From positions 1-64,000 of the forward strand of contig NZ_NNBY01000024.1 in assembly GCF_002834235.1 (NCBI RefSeq): a stretch of 64,000 nucleotides of DNA, given 5' to 3'. Shown here piece after piece: positions 54,579 through 63,342 of this stretch. Numbering within the stretch: the first letter of the stretch is position 1; every line of letters begins with the position of its first letter. The stretch is from Ruminococcus bromii (lineage in GTDB: Bacteria > Bacillota > Clostridia > Oscillospirales > Acutalibacteraceae). The position numbers and the translations under genes are program-made. The notes beneath the pieces were generated by a model. It worked only from the letters and a program-made list of their open reading frames with translations. It did no database searches and was not told where the DNA came from.

Positions 54579-55745
54579 ATGATTAATTCTGTATTGGAAA
54601 TTACTGAAAGAAGCTGTTGCGGCTGTGGTTCGTGCTTTCAGAGCTGTCCAAAACATTGTATTACCATGCAGGAAAATGAAAGAGGTTTCTTACTGCCTGA
54701 AGTCGATGAGTCATTATGTGTGAATTGCGGATTATGTGTTCGCTCTTGTCCCGAAATTGAACAGCCAAAACCGTATTCAGTAAAAAAAGCTTATGCCGCT
54801 GTCGCAAGAAATATGCCAATGCTCAAAAAGAGCACTTCCGGCGGAATCTTTGGTGTAATGTCACTTGCTGTTTTAAATCAGGGTGGAGTTGTTTACGGCT
54901 GTGCATGGGGCGATAATTTTAAAGCTGAACATATAAGAATAACGGCAGCAGATGACTTATATTTAATTCAGCAGTCAAAGTATCTGCAGTCTGACACAGC
55001 CAATACTTTTGTGCAGGTGAAAAATGATTTACTTAATAACATAATGGTTCTTTACAGTGGAACAGCCTGTCAAATTGCAGGATTAAGGAAATTTTTAAAA
55101 CAAGAATATGATAATTTGTTAACAGTTGAGGTTGCCTGTCACGGTGTTCCGTCACCTGGTCTTTTCAGAAAATACATTGATTGGATTGAAAAGAATACCG
55201 GAAAAAAAGTGTCTGATTATCAATTCAGAAATAAGGAAAAGCACAAGAAAGGCGAACATTACAAGTATTGCGTTACTTTTGCCGATGAGAGTAAAAAATA
55301 CGGTTTTTCAAAAGAGGACGCTTATTACGGTTCATTCCTTGAAGGACGCACACTTCGCTGTACTTGCTATAATTGTAAATATAAAAATAATGAACGTATA
55401 GCTGATATTATGCTCAGCGACTATTGGGGGATTGAGAGAGAGCATAAGGATTTCCCTGCGCAAAACGGTGCATCAGCCGTTGTTTTGTGCAGTGATGCCG
55501 CAATAGATTTATTTAGTTCTATTAAAGATTCATTGATTTTTAAAGATTCATCTTTTGAACAGATTACAAAACATAATCATAGTCTTGTTCAAAGCTCATT
55601 AGTTGATGAAAATTTAAGAATTAAAACAATAAATATCGACTCAAATGACCTTTTTACATCTTTAAAACCTAAATTTGATATTAAGGTCAGAGTTAAGAAT
55701 TTAGTTCCGGAAAAATTAAAGTACTTTATGAAAACACTGAGATAG
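54579..55745 (+). CDS. Coenzyme F420 hydrogenase/dehydrogenase beta-subunit-like Fe-S protein
   Basis: A 388-residue protein. Its N-terminus has two [4Fe-4S] ferredoxin motifs (CCGCGSCFQSCPKHC, then CVNCGLCVRSCPE). These are followed by FrhB-type N- and C-terminal domains: KSTSGGIFGVMSLAVL, YSGTACQIAGLRKFL, VEVACHGVPSPGLFRKYI, CTCYNCKYKN and IMLSDYWG. Such proteins occur in polysaccharide clusters beside pyruvyltransferases; F420 itself is not expected here, and flavin is more likely. The reaction is unknown. Confidence 0.88.
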   Translation: MINSVLEITERSCCGCGSCFQSCPKHCITMQENERGFLLPEVDESLCVNCGLCVRSCPEIEQPKPYSVKKAYAAVARNMPMLKKSTSGGIFGVMSLAVLNQGGVVYGCAWGDNFKAEHIRITAADDLYLIQQSKYLQSDTANTFVQVKNDLLNNIMVLYSGTACQIAGLRKFLKQEYDNLLTVEVACHGVPSPGLFRKYIDWIEKNTGKKVSDYQFRNKEKHKKGEHYKYCVTFADESKKYGFSKEDAYYGSFLEGRTLRCTCYNCKYKNNERIADIMLSDYWGIEREHKDFPAQNGASAVVLCSDAAIDLFSSIKDSLIFKDSSFEQITKHNHSLVQSSLVDENLRIKTINIDSNDLFTSLKPKFDIKVRVKNLVPEKLKYFMKTLR

Positions 55746-55756
55746 TTGGGATAACA

Positions 55757-56956
55757 ATGATAAAAACCGTAGTTTTAGTATATGATCAGGCGTTTATTTC
55801 TGGCGGAGCTGCAAAGGTAGCTATAAAATCCGCTGTTGCCTTAAAAAACAGGGGATACAGAGTAATATTTTTTGCGTGTCTTGATCCGATAGACAATCAG
55901 CTTACCGAGAACAATATTGAGGTTATTTGTGTCGGCGGAGAGCATATAGCAAATACAAAAAGTCCCAAAACAATGCTCAGAGGTATCTGGAACGGAATTG
56001 CCAAAAAAAAGCTTGAAGATTTGCTGTCTTCTCTTGATCCAGAAACAACTGTAGTACACATTCACGGCTGGACAAAGTCATTGTCATCGTCTGTGTTTTC
56101 TGCTTGCAGAAGGAAAGGCTTTAAAACCTTCGTAACGCTGCACGAATACTTCACGGTTTGCCCGAACGGAGGAATTTTTAACTATCAGAATGGTAAGATT
56201 TGCAACAAAAATCCCGGAAGTTTCAGTTGTGCTGTATGTAATTGCGACAAGCGGAATTATATTCAGAAAATATATAGAGATGTCCGTCAGTTTGTTCAGA
56301 CACGACAGCTTAAAAAATTACAGCCGAATGTTATTTACATTACTAAATTCAGCAGAAACATTATCGAAAAAAATCTTAAATTCAGGCATAAAAGCTTTTT
56401 TATAGAAAATAATGTAGAAATATTTGACAGAGTAAAGGTTGAGCCTGCTGAAAACAGCGATTACCTGTTTGTCGGCAGAATGTCAAAGGAAAAGGGAGCA
56501 GATCTTTTCTGCGAGGCTGTGACAAAATCAGGCGTAAAAGGAGTTGCAATAGGCTCAGGCACAATGTATGAGGAACTCAAAGAGAAGTACCCGAACATCA
56601 CTTTTACAGGTTGGCTTAACTCTGAGAAAATGAAAGAATATATCAGCAAGGCAAGATGTCTTGTTATTTCTTCTAAATGGTATGAAACCATGGGACTTAC
56701 GATTCTTGAGATGCAGGTAAAGGGTATTCCCTGCATTGTTCCTGACAGATGTGCAGGAATTGAATATATAAAGGATAAGGTAACGGGTGTTGAATACAAA
56801 ATCGGCGATGTAAGCTCGCTGATTGACGCAATTAATTATACCCAAAATAACGATATAATTTCAAAACTCAGCGATAATTTTTATAACGAAGATTTTAAAG
56901 ACAGATTCAGCATTGAAACTCACACCGAAAATCTTATTAAAGCGTACAATCAATAA
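55757..56956 (+). CDS. Glycosyltransferase family 4
   Basis: A 399-residue GT-B enzyme with an N-terminal SGGAAKVAIKSAVALKN, a Cys-rich segment (CPNGGIFNYQNGKIC, then CAVCNCDKRNY) at about residues 135-170, and the GT4 core LFVGRMSKEKGADLFCEAV, FTGWLNSEKM and SKWYETMGLTILEMQ. The Cys-rich insert resembles that of several capsule mannosyl/glucosyl transferases. The donor is unknown. Confidence 0.9.
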   Translation: MIKTVVLVYDQAFISGGAAKVAIKSAVALKNRGYRVIFFACLDPIDNQLTENNIEVICVGGEHIANTKSPKTMLRGIWNGIAKKKLEDLLSSLDPETTVVHIHGWTKSLSSSVFSACRRKGFKTFVTLHEYFTVCPNGGIFNYQNGKICNKNPGSFSCAVCNCDKRNYIQKIYRDVRQFVQTRQLKKLQPNVIYITKFSRNIIEKNLKFRHKSFFIENNVEIFDRVKVEPAENSDYLFVGRMSKEKGADLFCEAVTKSGVKGVAIGSGTMYEELKEKYPNITFTGWLNSEKMKEYISKARCLVISSKWYETMGLTILEMQVKGIPCIVPDRCAGIEYIKDKVTGVEYKIGDVSSLIDAINYTQNNDIISKLSDNFYNEDFKDRFSIETHTENLIKAYNQ

Positions 56957-56971
56957 TCAACGAGGGTTTAT

Positions 56972-57868
56972 ATGAGAGAGTGGGAGAGAGGGCTTGCCGT
57001 AGTAATTCTCAATTACAACGGTTATGACCTTACAATAGAAAGCACAAACAATTTCAGAAAAATCAGCAGCGAGTTAATTATCATAATAGTAGATAACTGT
57101 TCAAAGAACGATTCACTTGAGAAACTTAAAGGTGCCTTTTCTGATGACAAAAATACACATATTATTGCAAATGATAAAAATACGGGATATGCTTCAGGCA
57201 ATAATGTCGGATTGAGATATATTTCCGATAATTTAAAACAAATAAAGGCTGTCTGCATCTCAAATCCCGATATTTTTGTGGAGTCGGCTTCTGTTCTTGA
57301 AAATCTGTATAACGCTTTGCTTGAAGATGAAAGTCTTGCCGTTGTAACAGCAAAGACAATCTACAACGGAACAATAAAAAAACCTAACGACTGTGCCTGG
57401 ATGCAGCCGACAAAAAGATATATGATGTTCGGTTCAACCTGCGTTAATAAGCTTTTATCTCAAAGTATCAGATATAATGAATTTATCGCAAATGAAAACG
57501 GTATTGCATATGTTCACGCAGTTCAGGGATGCTTTTTTATGGCTAAAAAAGCCGTAATGGAGAGCATAGGTTATTTTGACGAGGGAACTTTTCTTTACAG
57601 CGAAGAAGTCATCCTTGCCAAGAAAATACAGAATACAGGGTACAAAGAGGGTGTGCTTGTGAATGAGTATATCCACCATAACCACAAAGAAAAGGACAAA
57701 AGCCTAATCAAAAAAGAAAACAAAATTTTTGATATAAATTGCTTCTATCACTCGAAAAAATACTATAATGCAAAGTTTTCAGGCAAGCCGAGAATATTTA
57801 CGCTTATAGCAAACGGATTTTTGAATTTAGATTACGGCTTGAAAAGATTTTTGATGTTGTTTAAGTAA
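56972..57868 (+). CDS. Glycosyltransferase family 2 (rhamnosyltransferase-like)
   Basis: A 298-residue GT-A enzyme. It has VVILNYNGYDLTIESTNNF, IIIVDNCSKNDSLEKL, NTGYASGNNVGLRYI, and the metal-site region CISNPDIFVE, with AVQGCFFMAKKAVMESIGYFDE near the acceptor site. The pattern fits the rhamnosyltransferase group, consistent with the dTDP-rhamnose genes. It starts 15 bases after the preceding gene. Confidence 0.88.
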   Translation: MREWERGLAVVILNYNGYDLTIESTNNFRKISSELIIIIVDNCSKNDSLEKLKGAFSDDKNTHIIANDKNTGYASGNNVGLRYISDNLKQIKAVCISNPDIFVESASVLENLYNALLEDESLAVVTAKTIYNGTIKKPNDCAWMQPTKRYMMFGSTCVNKLLSQSIRYNEFIANENGIAYVHAVQGCFFMAKKAVMESIGYFDEGTFLYSEEVILAKKIQNTGYKEGVLVNEYIHHNHKEKDKSLIKKENKIFDINCFYHSKKYYNAKFSGKPRIFTLIANGFLNLDYGLKRFLMLFK

Positions 57869-57903
57869 AAACTTATGTCCAATTAAATCAGTAGGAGGGA
57901 AAT

Positions 57904-58758
57904 ATGGTTTCCGTAATTATTCCGTCTTATAATCGAGAAAAAACAATAAAAAGAGCAGTTGAAAGTGTTCTCAATCAAACCTATAAAGATATAGAAGTGA
58001 TAGTTGTTGACGATTGCTCAAGTGACAAAACGATTGAGATTCTTACATCTATAAAAGATAAGAGATTCAGCTATTATAAATTAGATAAAAATTCCGGCGC
58101 TTGCGTTGCAAGAAATCTCGGAATTGAAAAAGCAAAAGGTGATTATATTGCTTTTCAGGACAGTGATGATGAATGGCTGCCTGACAAATTAGAAAAGCAA
58201 ATGAAAGCCTTTGACAATAAAGATATAGATGTTGTTTTTTGCCCATTTAACAAGGTCAGCGATGAAAAAACAGATATCCATCCTGTATTACCCGAGGGCA
58301 AAGTAAGCAGAGAGACGCTTCTCGGAAAATCCTGCGTCAGCACTCAGACGCTCATAGGCAAAAAAGAATGCTTTGATTCAATTAAGTTTGATCCTTTAAT
58401 GCCGAGATTTCAGGATTATGATATAACAATAAGACTTTCGGAAAAATATAATTTTTATTTTGTTAATAAGCCGTTAGTAAATATGTATGTTCAGGGTGAC
58501 TCAATTTCAAAGAACAAAACAAAATTGCTTAATGCTGAAATACGCATTTTGTCAAAATATCAAAAGGAAGCCGCTGAATGTCCTGCATTCAGATATTATA
58601 ATATAGGTGCTTTAGGAGCAGCCAAAAGAGCATGCAAATTCAAAGCAAAACAAGAATATAAAGAAGTATATAATCTGCGTCCGAATCTTAATAACTGGTT
58701 AAAATATGTCTTTGTGTCTGCTACAGACTTTAGCAGGAGCAAATACAAGAGTAAGTAA
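57904..58758 (+). CDS. Glycosyltransferase family 2
   Basis: A 284-residue GT-A enzyme with the classical VSVIIPSYNREKTIKRAVES, VLNQTYKDIEVIVVDDCSSD, NSGACVARNLGI and the metal-binding FQDSDDEWLPDKLEKQM. The C-terminal third is helical and basic. The donor sugar is unknown. GGAGGG lies 7 bases before the ATG. Confidence 0.92.
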   Translation: MVSVIIPSYNREKTIKRAVESVLNQTYKDIEVIVVDDCSSDKTIEILTSIKDKRFSYYKLDKNSGACVARNLGIEKAKGDYIAFQDSDDEWLPDKLEKQMKAFDNKDIDVVFCPFNKVSDEKTDIHPVLPEGKVSRETLLGKSCVSTQTLIGKKECFDSIKFDPLMPRFQDYDITIRLSEKYNFYFVNKPLVNMYVQGDSISKNKTKLLNAEIRILSKYQKEAAECPAFRYYNIGALGAAKRACKFKAKQEYKEVYNLRPNLNNWLKYVFVSATDFSRSKYKSK

Positions 58759-58792
58759 TTTTTAATTTATATAAGTTCAGGTTTATCAAATT

Positions 58793-59785
58793 ATGACAAA
58801 TAAATATATCATTATAGGTACCGGTCAAAAGAATAATATTCTAAATGAAGCTTTTTATGAAGTAATCTATAATAAAATAAAAAATGCTTCTTTTTCAGAT
58901 CCATATTCTTTTAATAATAAAATAATAAAAAAGCTATATAATTTCAGATATAGCAATAAGCGCAGAAAAATCTTTCGTTTTATACCAAATTCTTTATGGA
59001 ATCGTTACTCCGTGCTTAATAACATTAAAGTTGAGAATGATGAAAAATTATTCTTACTTTTTGTTATCGGCAGAGATGTTGAAAGACTTTATACACCTAA
59101 GCTTTTACATAAGATCAAGCAAAAGTTTGGCGATAAGATATGTACAGTATTAACACTATTTGATTCCATTGATGTTACTAAGTCACATAATGGTTGGGGA
59201 AACATTACGGAATGTTTTAATAGTTACGATAAGGTAGCTACATTTGATTTGAATGACGCTAAAAAATATGGTTTGATACACTTTTGGGATCCTTACGCAA
59301 GGAGAGAGGAAATAGCTGCAATTACTGAGCAATCAGATATGTTTTTTATTGGTGTTGATAAAGGAAGATTAAGTACATTAACTGATATAGCGAAAAATGC
59401 AACTGATAAAGGGTTAGTATGTGATTTTAAGATATTTGATTTAAAAACGGAAAATAAAGAAATTGGTATAAAAAAATTACCTGCATTCCTTCCTTATGAT
59501 CAAATGTTGAGTTATGCTATCAGTTCAAACTGCTTGGTAGAGGTTTTAGCTGATGGTCAGAGTTCAAGTTCATTTAGATACTATGAGGCTGTTGTATATA
59601 ACAAAAAGCTATTGACTAATAATTCTAATGTGAAAGATATGCCTTTTTATGATCCAAAATATATTCAATACTTTGATGATACGAATAGCATTGATTATGA
59701 TTGGATTAAAGATAATTCATATGGTGTTGATTTTAAATATAATAATGAGTTTTCAATTCTCAGATTATTTGATAAACTTGAATAG
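58793..59785 (+). CDS. Probable GT-B-like polysaccharide biosynthesis protein
   Basis: A 330-residue protein of uncertain family in the AT-rich part of the locus. It has no membrane segment. The segments FFIGVDKGRLSTLTDIAK and SSFRYYEAVVYNKKLLTNN resemble the donor-binding half of GT-B glycosyltransferases. An Asp in TLFDSIDV and the pattern KVATFDLNDAKKYGLIHFW also occur in such proteins. Position between a GT2 and the polymerase supports a sugar-transfer or modification role (inference). Confidence 0.6.
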   Translation: MTNKYIIIGTGQKNNILNEAFYEVIYNKIKNASFSDPYSFNNKIIKKLYNFRYSNKRRKIFRFIPNSLWNRYSVLNNIKVENDEKLFLLFVIGRDVERLYTPKLLHKIKQKFGDKICTVLTLFDSIDVTKSHNGWGNITECFNSYDKVATFDLNDAKKYGLIHFWDPYARREEIAAITEQSDMFFIGVDKGRLSTLTDIAKNATDKGLVCDFKIFDLKTENKEIGIKKLPAFLPYDQMLSYAISSNCLVEVLADGQSSSSFRYYEAVVYNKKLLTNNSNVKDMPFYDPKYIQYFDDTNSIDYDWIKDNSYGVDFKYNNEFSILRLFDKLE

Positions 59786-59802
59786 AGCGTGTGGTGATTG
59801 CT

Positions 59803-60903
59803 TTGAATCCTGTGATTGCATTTGTATGTAGTTGGTTAGTGTTTCTTGTAGTAGAGTTTAAAGAAAAGAAAAAAGTAGTATTTAAATTTACACGTAGTGA
59901 TGTTTTTGGATTAATTCTCATATTTTTTACCACATTTTTTTTGGCGTTTAATACATTTAATGCTGATTATGAGAATTATGGGAGAATATACGCTGATTAT
60001 TTAAATGAATCTACTACGGGTTCAAACTTTGTTTTTGGATTAATATGTGGATTAGGTAATTTATTAAAGCTTGATTATCAAACCTTCAGATGCTTTTTAA
60101 TTTGCTTTGCTGTATTTAGTGTGTTTCATTTTTCAAGACGATATAGTAAAAATGTAGCATTTATGATTTTCTTGTATATGATTTCAGGCTTTATAATGGA
60201 TGGTATTCAGTTCAGACAATTTACTGCTATGGGCGTGTATTTGTTGTTTTTACCTTATCTTTTACAAGATGATTCCAAAAAAGGTAAAATATTGTATATA
60301 ATCGGAACGCTTATAGCAACAGGAATACATACGCTGTTTGTATTTTTCTTTATTTTCCTTTTAGTAAAGGTTAAAAAGGAAAATCGAATAAAAATTTCTG
60401 TTGCGGTTACTTTGGCTGTAATAGTTTTATTCTGGATTTTAGATAAAGTAGGTTTATTGATAAAGTACCTATCTTACGTAATGCCGGAAGAAAAAGTAGA
60501 TTTATATTTTCTCGGTACACAATATCATAGTTCTCCAAAACTTGTAATACAATTTATCCTGCTTCAGCAAGTATTGATTCTTGTATTGTTGCTGGTATGC
60601 TATAAGATTGGAAAAGTAAGAGAGTGTGACAAAGCGTTTATCTGGTCGGTTATAGGCATAGATATTCTTATGCTGTGTATGTGTCCTATACTGTTTTATA
60701 CCTTACAATTCAGGCGTATTTTCAGAGTTGTTATGATACCCAGTTTCATAGCTATATACAAGATGTCGCCTGATAAAAAGGATGCAAGATTTATATTTAT
60801 AGTGATAGCTTTGATAGCTTTCTCACTTATTAGTTTAAATTTAAATTTAACCGGCAATTCAGATTTAATCGGCAATTTAGTTTTAAATAACTATTTTTGG
60901 TAA
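59803..60903 (+). CDS. Wzy-like polysaccharide polymerase (EpsG type)
   Basis: A roughly 366-residue membrane protein with about ten hydrophobic helices, low similarity to anything conserved, and the EpsG-like elements FNADYENYGRIY near the N-terminus and DGIQFRQFTAMGVYLLFLPYLL with an exposed Arg-Gln. It probably polymerises the repeat units outside the membrane. A TTG at 59803 with GGTG 6 bases upstream is preferred; GTG codons at 59791 and 59794 are alternatives. Base composition is very AT-rich. Confidence 0.75.
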   Translation: MNPVIAFVCSWLVFLVVEFKEKKKVVFKFTRSDVFGLILIFFTTFFLAFNTFNADYENYGRIYADYLNESTTGSNFVFGLICGLGNLLKLDYQTFRCFLICFAVFSVFHFSRRYSKNVAFMIFLYMISGFIMDGIQFRQFTAMGVYLLFLPYLLQDDSKKGKILYIIGTLIATGIHTLFVFFFIFLLVKVKKENRIKISVAVTLAVIVLFWILDKVGLLIKYLSYVMPEEKVDLYFLGTQYHSSPKLVIQFILLQQVLILVLLLVCYKIGKVRECDKAFIWSVIGIDILMLCMCPILFYTLQFRRIFRVVMIPSFIAIYKMSPDKKDARFIFIVIALIAFSLISLNLNLTGNSDLIGNLVLNNYFW

Positions 60904-60920
60904 TATTTTAAGAGGTTAGT

Positions 60921-62363
60921 ATGAAAAAAAAGTCAGTTGGAATTAACGCAGTACTTAATGTAATAAAACAATGTTGTGCTATATTATTTCCGATTATCAC
61001 GTTCCCGTATATTTCACGTGTCCTTCAAACCGAAAATTACGGTAAGGTTAATTTTGGTAATTCTATCATTACATATGTTACATTATTTGCAGCTTTGGGC
61101 TTAACTAATTACGCTATTCGTGAAGGCGCAAGAATTCGTAATGATAAAAAAGCATTTCAGACTTTTGCTAATCAAGTGTTTACTATCAACTGTATAACAA
61201 CATTGACTGCATATCTGGTATTTCTTTTGCTGATTATATTTGTACCGAAATTGCATTCGTATTGGCTGTTACTGTTGATTCAGAGTATTAGTGTAATACT
61301 TACCACGTTAGGCGCGGATTGGATTAACTCTATTTACGAGGATTTTCTGTATATTACAATTAGATATATAGTTGTTCAAATATTTTCTATTATTGCAATG
61401 TTTATATTTGTAAGAACACCTGATGATTACATCGTTTATGCCGGAATTCATGTGTTTGCCAATGCGGGTGCGAATATTTCAAACTTTTTTCATATTAGAA
61501 AATATACTCACTTGCGCCTGACCAGAAAAATGAATTTCAAAACACATATCAAGCCGATGTTAATGCTGTTTTGCAATTCATTATCAGTACAATTATACAT
61601 AAATTCCGACATAACTCTTCTCGGCATACTGATGAATGACACTGTGGTTGGTATATACAGTGCAGCTGTTAAAATATATAATATTATGAAACAGCTTTTA
61701 AATGCAGTTATCGTTGTTATTATTCCGAGGGTTTCTGCATTGCTTGGTGAAAATAAATTAAAAGAGTATAATTCTCTCCTCGAAAAAGTATTTCATGCTT
61801 TAATCAGCATAATAATGCCGATTATCGTGGGAATTTTTATGCTGAGCTATGAAATAATTGCACTCATTGGCGGAGAAAGCTATGCAAGTGGACACTGGGC
61901 ATTAAGGATCTTAAGTATAGCTCTTTGCGGAGCTGTTTTTGCTAATTTCTTTAATAATGCAATTCTTGTTCCGAACAAAAAAGAAAAAAATTTTCTTATT
62001 GCTACTTTAACGGCAGCAATTGTAAATGTTGTGCTTAATTTTGCATTTATTCCGCTATGGGGATATGTTGGTGCAGCTATAACAACTGTTTTTGCTGAAT
62101 TTATAGTAATGTTTTTTGGTATTTATTATTCAAAGGGTCTTTATACCTTCAAAATATGCATAAAAGATATACTGTCCTGTGTTGTCGGATGTGTATTTAT
62201 TGGATTTGTATGTGTATTAGTAAAATCCTTTTTCTCCAATTATTTTATAATAATTGGAGTCAGCGTATTGACGGCGGTTATTTGTTATTCCACAACTCTG
62301 ATTGTTATGAAAAACAGACTGGCTACAACAATTTTAAATACTTTAAAAAAGAAATTTAAATAA
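60921..62363 (+). CDS. Wzx-like oligosaccharide flippase
   Basis: A 480-residue MOP-superfamily protein with 12-14 membrane helices. The N-terminus NVIKQCCAILFPIITFPYISRVLQ contains the typical Wzx block, with NYGKVNFGNSIITYVTLFA following. It should flip lipid-linked repeat units across the membrane for the polymerase. It is the last intact gene of the polysaccharide locus. Confidence 0.92.
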   Translation: MKKKSVGINAVLNVIKQCCAILFPIITFPYISRVLQTENYGKVNFGNSIITYVTLFAALGLTNYAIREGARIRNDKKAFQTFANQVFTINCITTLTAYLVFLLLIIFVPKLHSYWLLLLIQSISVILTTLGADWINSIYEDFLYITIRYIVVQIFSIIAMFIFVRTPDDYIVYAGIHVFANAGANISNFFHIRKYTHLRLTRKMNFKTHIKPMLMLFCNSLSVQLYINSDITLLGILMNDTVVGIYSAAVKIYNIMKQLLNAVIVVIIPRVSALLGENKLKEYNSLLEKVFHALISIIMPIIVGIFMLSYEIIALIGGESYASGHWALRILSIALCGAVFANFFNNAILVPNKKEKNFLIATLTAAIVNVVLNFAFIPLWGYVGAAITTVFAEFIVMFFGIYYSKGLYTFKICIKDILSCVVGCVFIGFVCVLVKSFFSNYFIIIGVSVLTAVICYSTTLIVMKNRLATTILNTLKKKFK

Positions 62364-62393
62364 TCATGATTATTATTGAAAGGTTATGATATT

Positions 62394-62877
62394 ATGAAAA
62401 TCGCAGTAGGATATGCAGGATATAGCCAAATCCTTCTTTTATATGTTCGAAAATGCCGGATTAGATATTGTCTGGGAAAACAACATCAAGAAAATGGTAT
62501 GGAAAAAATTGATGTTGAATGTTGCGGGTAATTCTATAACGGCGCTAACTTTAGCAGATTACAGTTTTTTTAAAACAAGCTCGAAAATACAGGAATTGTG
62601 TGTTCAGGCAATGCATGAGTTTCTCATGGTTGCCCAGTATGAGAATGTTGAGCTAATGAAGAAAGATATTGATGATGTTATTGATTATTACATTACCTAT
62701 AAAGGAAGTAAAAAGACATCTATGCTTGAAGACATCATGAATAACAGGAAAACCGAGAATGAGTACATTGCAGGGGATTTAATAAGACTTGCAGAAAAGC
62801 ATGGTGTATCAACGCCGATGATAAAAACTCTTTATTATTTAATCAAAATCAGAGAAGAACAATATTTAGAAAGATAA
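62394..62877 (+). pseudogene. Ketopantoate-reductase-like C-terminal fragment behind a foreign 5' scrap
   Basis: From 62413 a frame gives about 154 residues matching the C-terminal (ApbA_C) domain of 2-dehydropantoate 2-reductases: AGLDIVWENNIKKMVWKKLM, LNVAGNSITALT, and AEKHGVSTPMIKTLYYLI. The NADP Rossmann domain of about 150 residues is missing. In a different frame, ATG 62394 begins MKIAVGYAGY, which resembles the start of a nucleotide-sugar dehydrogenase. This looks like a deletion junction; it is unlikely to be an active enzyme. Confidence 0.7.
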
Positions 62878-62903
62878 TATGAATCAGACAGAGCTTGTAA
62901 AAT

Positions 62904-62940
62904 AAAGTGTGTAAGTTAAAAAATAGCTTGCACACTTTTT
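62904..62940 (+). terminator. Terminator after the reductase fragment
   Basis: A 12-bp stem (62904-62915 with 62927-62938, one G-U pair) is followed by TTTTT. It closes the polysaccharide-locus transcript. Confidence 0.75.
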
Positions 62941-62983
62941 CATTTCGGGAAAGTGTGCTACAATGAAAGAAAGGGCGTAACCT

Positions 62984-63037
62984 TCAATACGGCTACGGAT
63001 TTGACGGTTATCAATCAAGTATCCATAGCCGTATTGA
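62984..63037. repeat. 16-bp inverted repeat
   Basis: tcaatacggctacgga (62984-62999) and tccatagccgtattga (63022-63037) are inverted copies with one mismatch, around a 22-base loop. No T run follows, so it is not an obvious terminator. It may be a protein-binding site or part of element debris. Confidence 0.7.
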
Positions 63038-63260
63038 GTTTGCCAAGCTCCTTAATATCTCCGACTTTCAGTTCAGTTATATCACGAATGTCGGTGCAGG
63101 ACAGGGGGGGTTCTCAAGGTTAGCAGCTCTCTTGTTCCGTTTGTCAATAAATCCCCACGCAATATTGAGCTTTACAAGCTGATGACGAGCAATGTAAAAT
63201 GCTGAAATTGCGGTGTTCGCATTGTATTGTGAGAGGTTGGCGAAAATAATCGTCTTGATT
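63010..63260 (-). pseudogene. Unidentified frame-shifted coding remnant
   Basis: On the minus strand one frame (about 63255-63090) gives NANTAISAFYIARHQLVKLN followed by IAWGFIDKRNKRAANLEN. After a run of seven G (63104-63110 on the plus strand), a second frame gives SCTDIRDITELKVGDIKELG and KLNTAMDT before a stop near 63020. Joining them needs a frame change of +1 or -2 at the homopolymer, a common place for mutation. I do not recognise the family. That it was ever a gene is a judgement from composition only. Confidence 0.35.
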
Positions 63261-63285
63261 AGTGCGAAAATTCAAGGAAATTTCA

Positions 63286-63314
63286 TTGATTATTACACGA
63301 ATATTTGCTATACT
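63286..63314 (+). promoter_or_regulatory. Sigma-A-type promoter of the DnaA-like gene
   Basis: -35 TTGATT (63286-63291) and -10 TATACT (63309-63314) are separated by 17 bases, 29 bases upstream of the ATG. Confidence 0.75.
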
Positions 63315-63342
63315 GTGTTCAGTACCTTTAAGGAGGTGTGAT

